A DNA stretch of 64,000 bases from assembly GCA_028532985.1 (NCBI GenBank), contig JANCIK010000009.1:2232001-2296000 (forward strand), read 5' to 3'. Source of the stretch: Stropharia rugosoannulata. Lineage: Eukaryota; Basidiomycota; Agaricomycetes; Agaricales; Strophariaceae. Positions 60,488 through 64,000 of the stretch are shown one piece after another (positions within the stretch are counted from its first letter, which is position 1; the number at the start of each line of letters is the position of its first letter). The notes beneath the pieces were generated by a model. That model was not told the origin of the DNA. It worked only from the letters and a program-made list of their open reading frames with translations, and did not search any database. The position numbers and the translations under genes are program-made.

Positions 60488-61177
60488 ATGAAGTCTGCTA
60501 TTGCTTGGTGACTTGGAGCAACAACCAGTAAGGTATAAGTATAAATGGGTAGATAAATTTGAGATAAATCTGTCATTACATTGGGACCAGCATTTATTCC
60601 ATCTGACTGGACGGGTACCCAATACTATCGAATAAGACTGGCATTGCGATTGCTTGATGCAACCTTTTCCTCTTGCAAGCTTCGAAGTCCGAGATTGAAC
60701 GTAAGAAAAATGTCATATTAGTCAAATATTAGTTGCATATCAGACAACGTATTTACGAAGTACGTGAATGGTAAGTTTTGGGTGGGATTGTGATCATTTT
60801 CTATTAGATTGAGTGGTCGCATTCTCCCATGATTTGTGGTGTTTAAAAATTTGCCTCACAGTTACTTCAAAGTTCAAATGCAATTCAAATACCGTGATGC
60901 AAGTTGTTAGTTGTCAAAAACTGTTTTCTTTGTATCCAGAAACTGGAAGCTTAGGAATAGGTCTGGGATATCATAAACTCGCTGTTTGAATTTTCTCGTG
61001 CAAACAGTTTTCCGTTGGTTTTCCGTAATGTTCGAGCGGCCCTGTTGTTATATTTAGAATTTGTCAGTGTGACGGCTTGGCTCAAGACTCGTCATTCAAT
61101 CTATCTCCGATACTGCATTGCGGGCCTGGCGAATACCAACCCGAACCTGCCAACATCCTTTGGTACTGTGCTCAGAG
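60488..61177. other. Intergenic, PET8 promoter
   Basis: About 690 bp, AT-rich around 60700-60980. No gene, repeat or RNA was recognised. Confidence 0.5.
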
Positions 61178-62246
61178 ATGCAGTCTGAAAGGAAGCCCAC
61201 GTTTGTGCAGTCTCTGTTGGTGCGTTCCAGTTCACATTGCGCTTGTCTCCACCCCTCTAAAGAAACACCTTCAGGCCGGAGGAGCTGCGGGGACCTCCGT
61301 AGACCTCTTGTTTTTCCCCATCGATACCATAAAGACGCGACTGCAGTCGGCCCAAGGCTTCCGTGCTGCAGGAGGGTTTTCTGGGATATACAAAGGTGTT
61401 GGCAGTGTTGTGGTTGGCAGTGCGCCAGGCGGTACGCAGCCAGGATTCTTGCCAGCTTAGAAAATGACCACGAACCCTTCAGCTGCGGTATTCTTCTCCA
61501 CATATGATACCATGAAGAAGGTTCTGCCCCTTTCAGAAGAGCTGGCGCCAGTTAAGCATATGGTTGCTGCGTCCACGGCAGAAGTTGTACGGATCCTCAC
61601 TTGGCACGGTTGGACGATGGCTCTAATGACACATATCTTCCCATTCTTCCTTCGCCTCTCTACAGGCTGCCTGCTTAATCCGTGTTCCAACTGAGGTCAT
61701 TAAAACACGCATGCAAACTTCTACCTATGGCTCCCTTGGACAATCTTCTCTGGCGTCCGCACGATTGGTTCTGTCTAACAATGGCCTGAAAGGCTTCTAC
61801 AGAGGGTTTGGCATCACAGTTATGCGAGAGGTATGTCCACACCTTTTATCCCCAGTACACAAACTTCATTATACTACGCGCAGATTCCATTTACGTCGCT
61901 GCAATTTCCTCTGTATGAGTATTTGAAGCTTCAACTATCACGCAAAGTTGGTCGGAAACCACTGTATGCTCACGAAGCAGCTATTTGCGGGAGTATAGCG
62001 GGAGGATTCGCCGCTGCGCTCACTACTCCTCTCGATGTCCTGAAAACTCGGGTAATGCTAGACACTCGGGATGCATCCAAAATTGAATTACCATCCTTGC
62101 TTAGTAGATTCAAGACCATCTACGTTTCAGAAGGTCCCAAAGCTCTAATGGCCGGTGTGGTGCCTCGGACTATGTGGATTTCAGCAGGAGGAGCTGTGTT
62201 TTTGGGAGTTTATGAATGGGCTGTTCATGGACTGATGGGGATCTAG
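61178..62246 (+). CDS. PET8: Mitochondrial S-adenosylmethionine carrier
   Basis: Inner-membrane carrier exchanging cytosolic SAM for matrix SAH (SLC25A26/Pet8). Exons 61178-61219, 61275-61431, 61483-61586, 61666-61830 and 61884-62246 give 276 residues, the usual size. The three carrier signatures are [24 protein letters not shown] and [12 protein letters not shown]. Pet8-like sequence includes [37 protein letters not shown] and [25 protein letters not shown]. The N-terminus is short, without a presequence, as normal. The start is the ATG at 61178, joined by a 55-bp intron. Methionine salvage (MDE1) is encoded 40 kb away, but no link is implied. Confidence 0.96.
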
Positions 62247-62357
62247 ACTGCATGCTTAAATACCTACTAATTACATATAGAAACGAGAACAAGCGTTACA
62301 ATGGCAGGAGAAACTAGAGGATACTAGGATTCAGACATGGAAGGAAGTACATCGTCA

Positions 62358-64000
62358 TTAACTGACACCCTCGGAAGAGTCGGTCGGGGGCTTGCCAAGG
62401 TGGAGGATCACCCTGGGGAGCTTCTTGGTGGTCGTTTCCTCACTTGTCGTCGAGCTAACGGTCGACAGTGAACTATCAGTAGAATTATAACCGTCGGTCA
62501 TCGACCCATACGTTGAAAGATGATGTTCGTTATCCATAGATGGTGGCAGACGAATGCTAACCGAAGGCAAACTTGATTTGGGGGGTGCAGAAGGAGTTCC
62601 TCCTTTCGCCTTTGAGCGGTCTCGCAACGTTCTGTCGCTAGGTGGAACGGGGGTCGCTGAACGAGGGGCCGAACCAGTAGACTTCATAGCCTCGCTATCC
62701 AATGTCCCAAAGATTGCTAAAGTGCGTTCCAACCACGGTTCCACAGATCCAGCAGCAGGTAATGACGGACGGCCACCCCGCCGCTTCTTAGTTGCTGCTT
62801 CAAGTTTGGAAAGGTTGGTTTTACCCCACCAGTCTTCATCGACGACGAGTCCTTCCGGCAGGTCAACCAAGCCACAAAGATGAGCCATAGCACCGCTGAT
62901 GAGTGCGCGATCGCTGTACCCTCCCTCCAGGACGCTGATCAACCTGCCGTCTGCGTATTGGTCGCTGAGCAGACATGCGTCACGAGTGAACCTGTGATAA
63001 AACGACGCCGGGACTTTGCGGTTATGACGGGACATGGATTCATACTCATGTTCACAAGCATCCATCCCGCAGCTGATGATTGAGGTGTTAGAGAATACTA
63101 ACGAAAGATTTGACGCATCCATACCTAATAAAGAATAGAACGTCGTCTCCTGGGCCACCTGTGTCGTCGAGGAATGCGCGTGCTTTATCCAGAATTTTGC
63201 TGTATTCATCTTTATAAAGTACATCCCAAAAGTGTTCCTCGGAAGTATACGTTTGCAAATGTACGTTTTGTATGTATTGGCCATGCACTTTGTGCAAAGA
63301 GACGGAAGCAGCCTGAACCAAGCTGACTTTCCCATCTTCGCATGGGTAAGAAAGAATATCATGAGTAGATCCGTAGTATACTTTAGGTCCGGGTTTGTTG
63401 ATTTGCGCTCCGGCTTCCATCTCCAAAGTCTGTCGGTAGGATTCCTCATTAATCTGCCACACTATGGACTGCGTTCCATTTCCATGATGCAAATCGATAT
63501 CAAAAATAACAATACGATTTATATTGTGTTTCAGGTGAGCTACATATCTGGAACTAAGACTGAAGGGTCGAGGAGACAGGTGAGGAACGTACCATGAGCT
63601 GCAGCAATAGATATGTTGTTTAAGAAGCAAAAACCCGACGGGGTATCTTCTCCACAGTGGTGCCCCGGTGGCCGGATCGCAACGAATGCTCGACGTAGTG
63701 GGTTTCCATTTCTTGAAACTACTTTGTCAACAGCTTCGCAAACCGTGCCCACTGCACCTCGCAATGCATTTAATGAGCCGGGGCAAACTGCAAAATTTAG
63801 GAACATTCAGTTCAAGAAGCTTTTCTAAAGAGTAAATAACAAATAAGCTTACGGTATAGGTCGCCTTGTGATAGACTCTCTGGTATTTCTGATCCGCCTT
63901 CTGCAATTTTATTGTGGCTCTCTTTAATCCATTTAGTGAGGTTTTCGAGGTAATCATCACCATCAATGTCCCCGTGTATAAACTTAACTGCAGCATCAGA
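62358..64000 (-). CDS. HOS3: Histone deacetylase, Hos3 type, 5' end missing
   Basis: Zinc-dependent class II-like lysine deacetylase. Visible exons are 64000-63853 (cut by the window edge), 63787-63593, 63539-63125 and 63072-62358. Catalytic blocks are LCPGSLNALRGAVGTVCEAVD, AIRPPGHHCGEDTPSGFCF (His-His charge relay) and VIFDIDLHHGNGTQ (zinc Asp and His). VYYGSTHDILSYPCEDG, SCGMDACEHEYESM (zinc Asp) and RLISVLEGGYSDRAL follow. The order and the sequence around SLSQGDLYLCPGS match Hos3 rather than Hda1. The C-terminal 190 residues are a disordered Ser/Pro/Lys tail with HLGKPPTDSSE at the end. The gene starts beyond the right edge. Confidence 0.94.

Overview
This window is nuclear DNA of a filamentous basidiomycete, most likely an Agaricomycete. 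Genes are compact and intron-dense: most introns are 45-75 bp, GT-AG, often with CTAAC/CTGAC-like branch sites. The gene set also fits: Rad4, Ste7-type MAPKK, Hos3, Orc6, a polyporopepsin-like aspartic protease and a WC-like PAS protein. No tRNA, rRNA, CRISPR or prokaryotic operon features were seen. Exon models were built by hand from splice sites, reading phase and known protein motifs, and most close in phase.

Layout, left to right: AMPK beta subunit (minus, 3' end off the left edge); RAD4 (plus); a 2.9 kb gap without a supported gene; TRM61 (minus) and a PAS-domain protein (plus) diverging from 156 bp; a second gap of 2.7 kb; a secreted GH27 alpha-galactosidase (minus); MDE1 of the methionine salvage pathway (plus); a RecQ helicase (plus); then a minus-strand run of NTA1, a Ste7-like MAPKK, a DUF2235 hydrolase, AMP deaminase, an F-box protein, a DENN (LCHN/Anr2-like) protein and a multi-pass membrane protein. 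Next come a secreted protein of unknown function (plus), EBP2 (plus), an aspartic protease, an acidic repeat protein and a single-pass membrane protein (all minus), an unknown 510-residue protein, ORC6, a secreted BNR-repeat protein and the mitochondrial carrier PET8 (all plus), and finally HOS3 (minus, 5' end off the right edge).

The genes do not form one pathway. Most are housekeeping genes: energy sensing (AMPK beta, AMP deaminase), DNA repair and replication (RAD4, RecQ, ORC6), RNA maturation (TRM61, EBP2), N-degron (NTA1), methionine/SAM metabolism (MDE1, PET8), signalling (MAPKK) and chromatin (HOS3). Between them lie lineage-specific secreted or orphan genes.

The most interesting points are structural. 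A 3-nt microexon encodes the catalytic glutamate of MDE1, and other microexons of 5, 12, 13 and 14 nt occur in four genes. A 73-bp tail-to-tail inverted copy of the F-box gene's last codons could give a hairpin transcript, and it lies next to a solo Tc1/mariner-type end. One junction in the alpha-galactosidase cannot be closed in frame. Two introns appear to be GC-AG. No clearly new multi-gene system was found.
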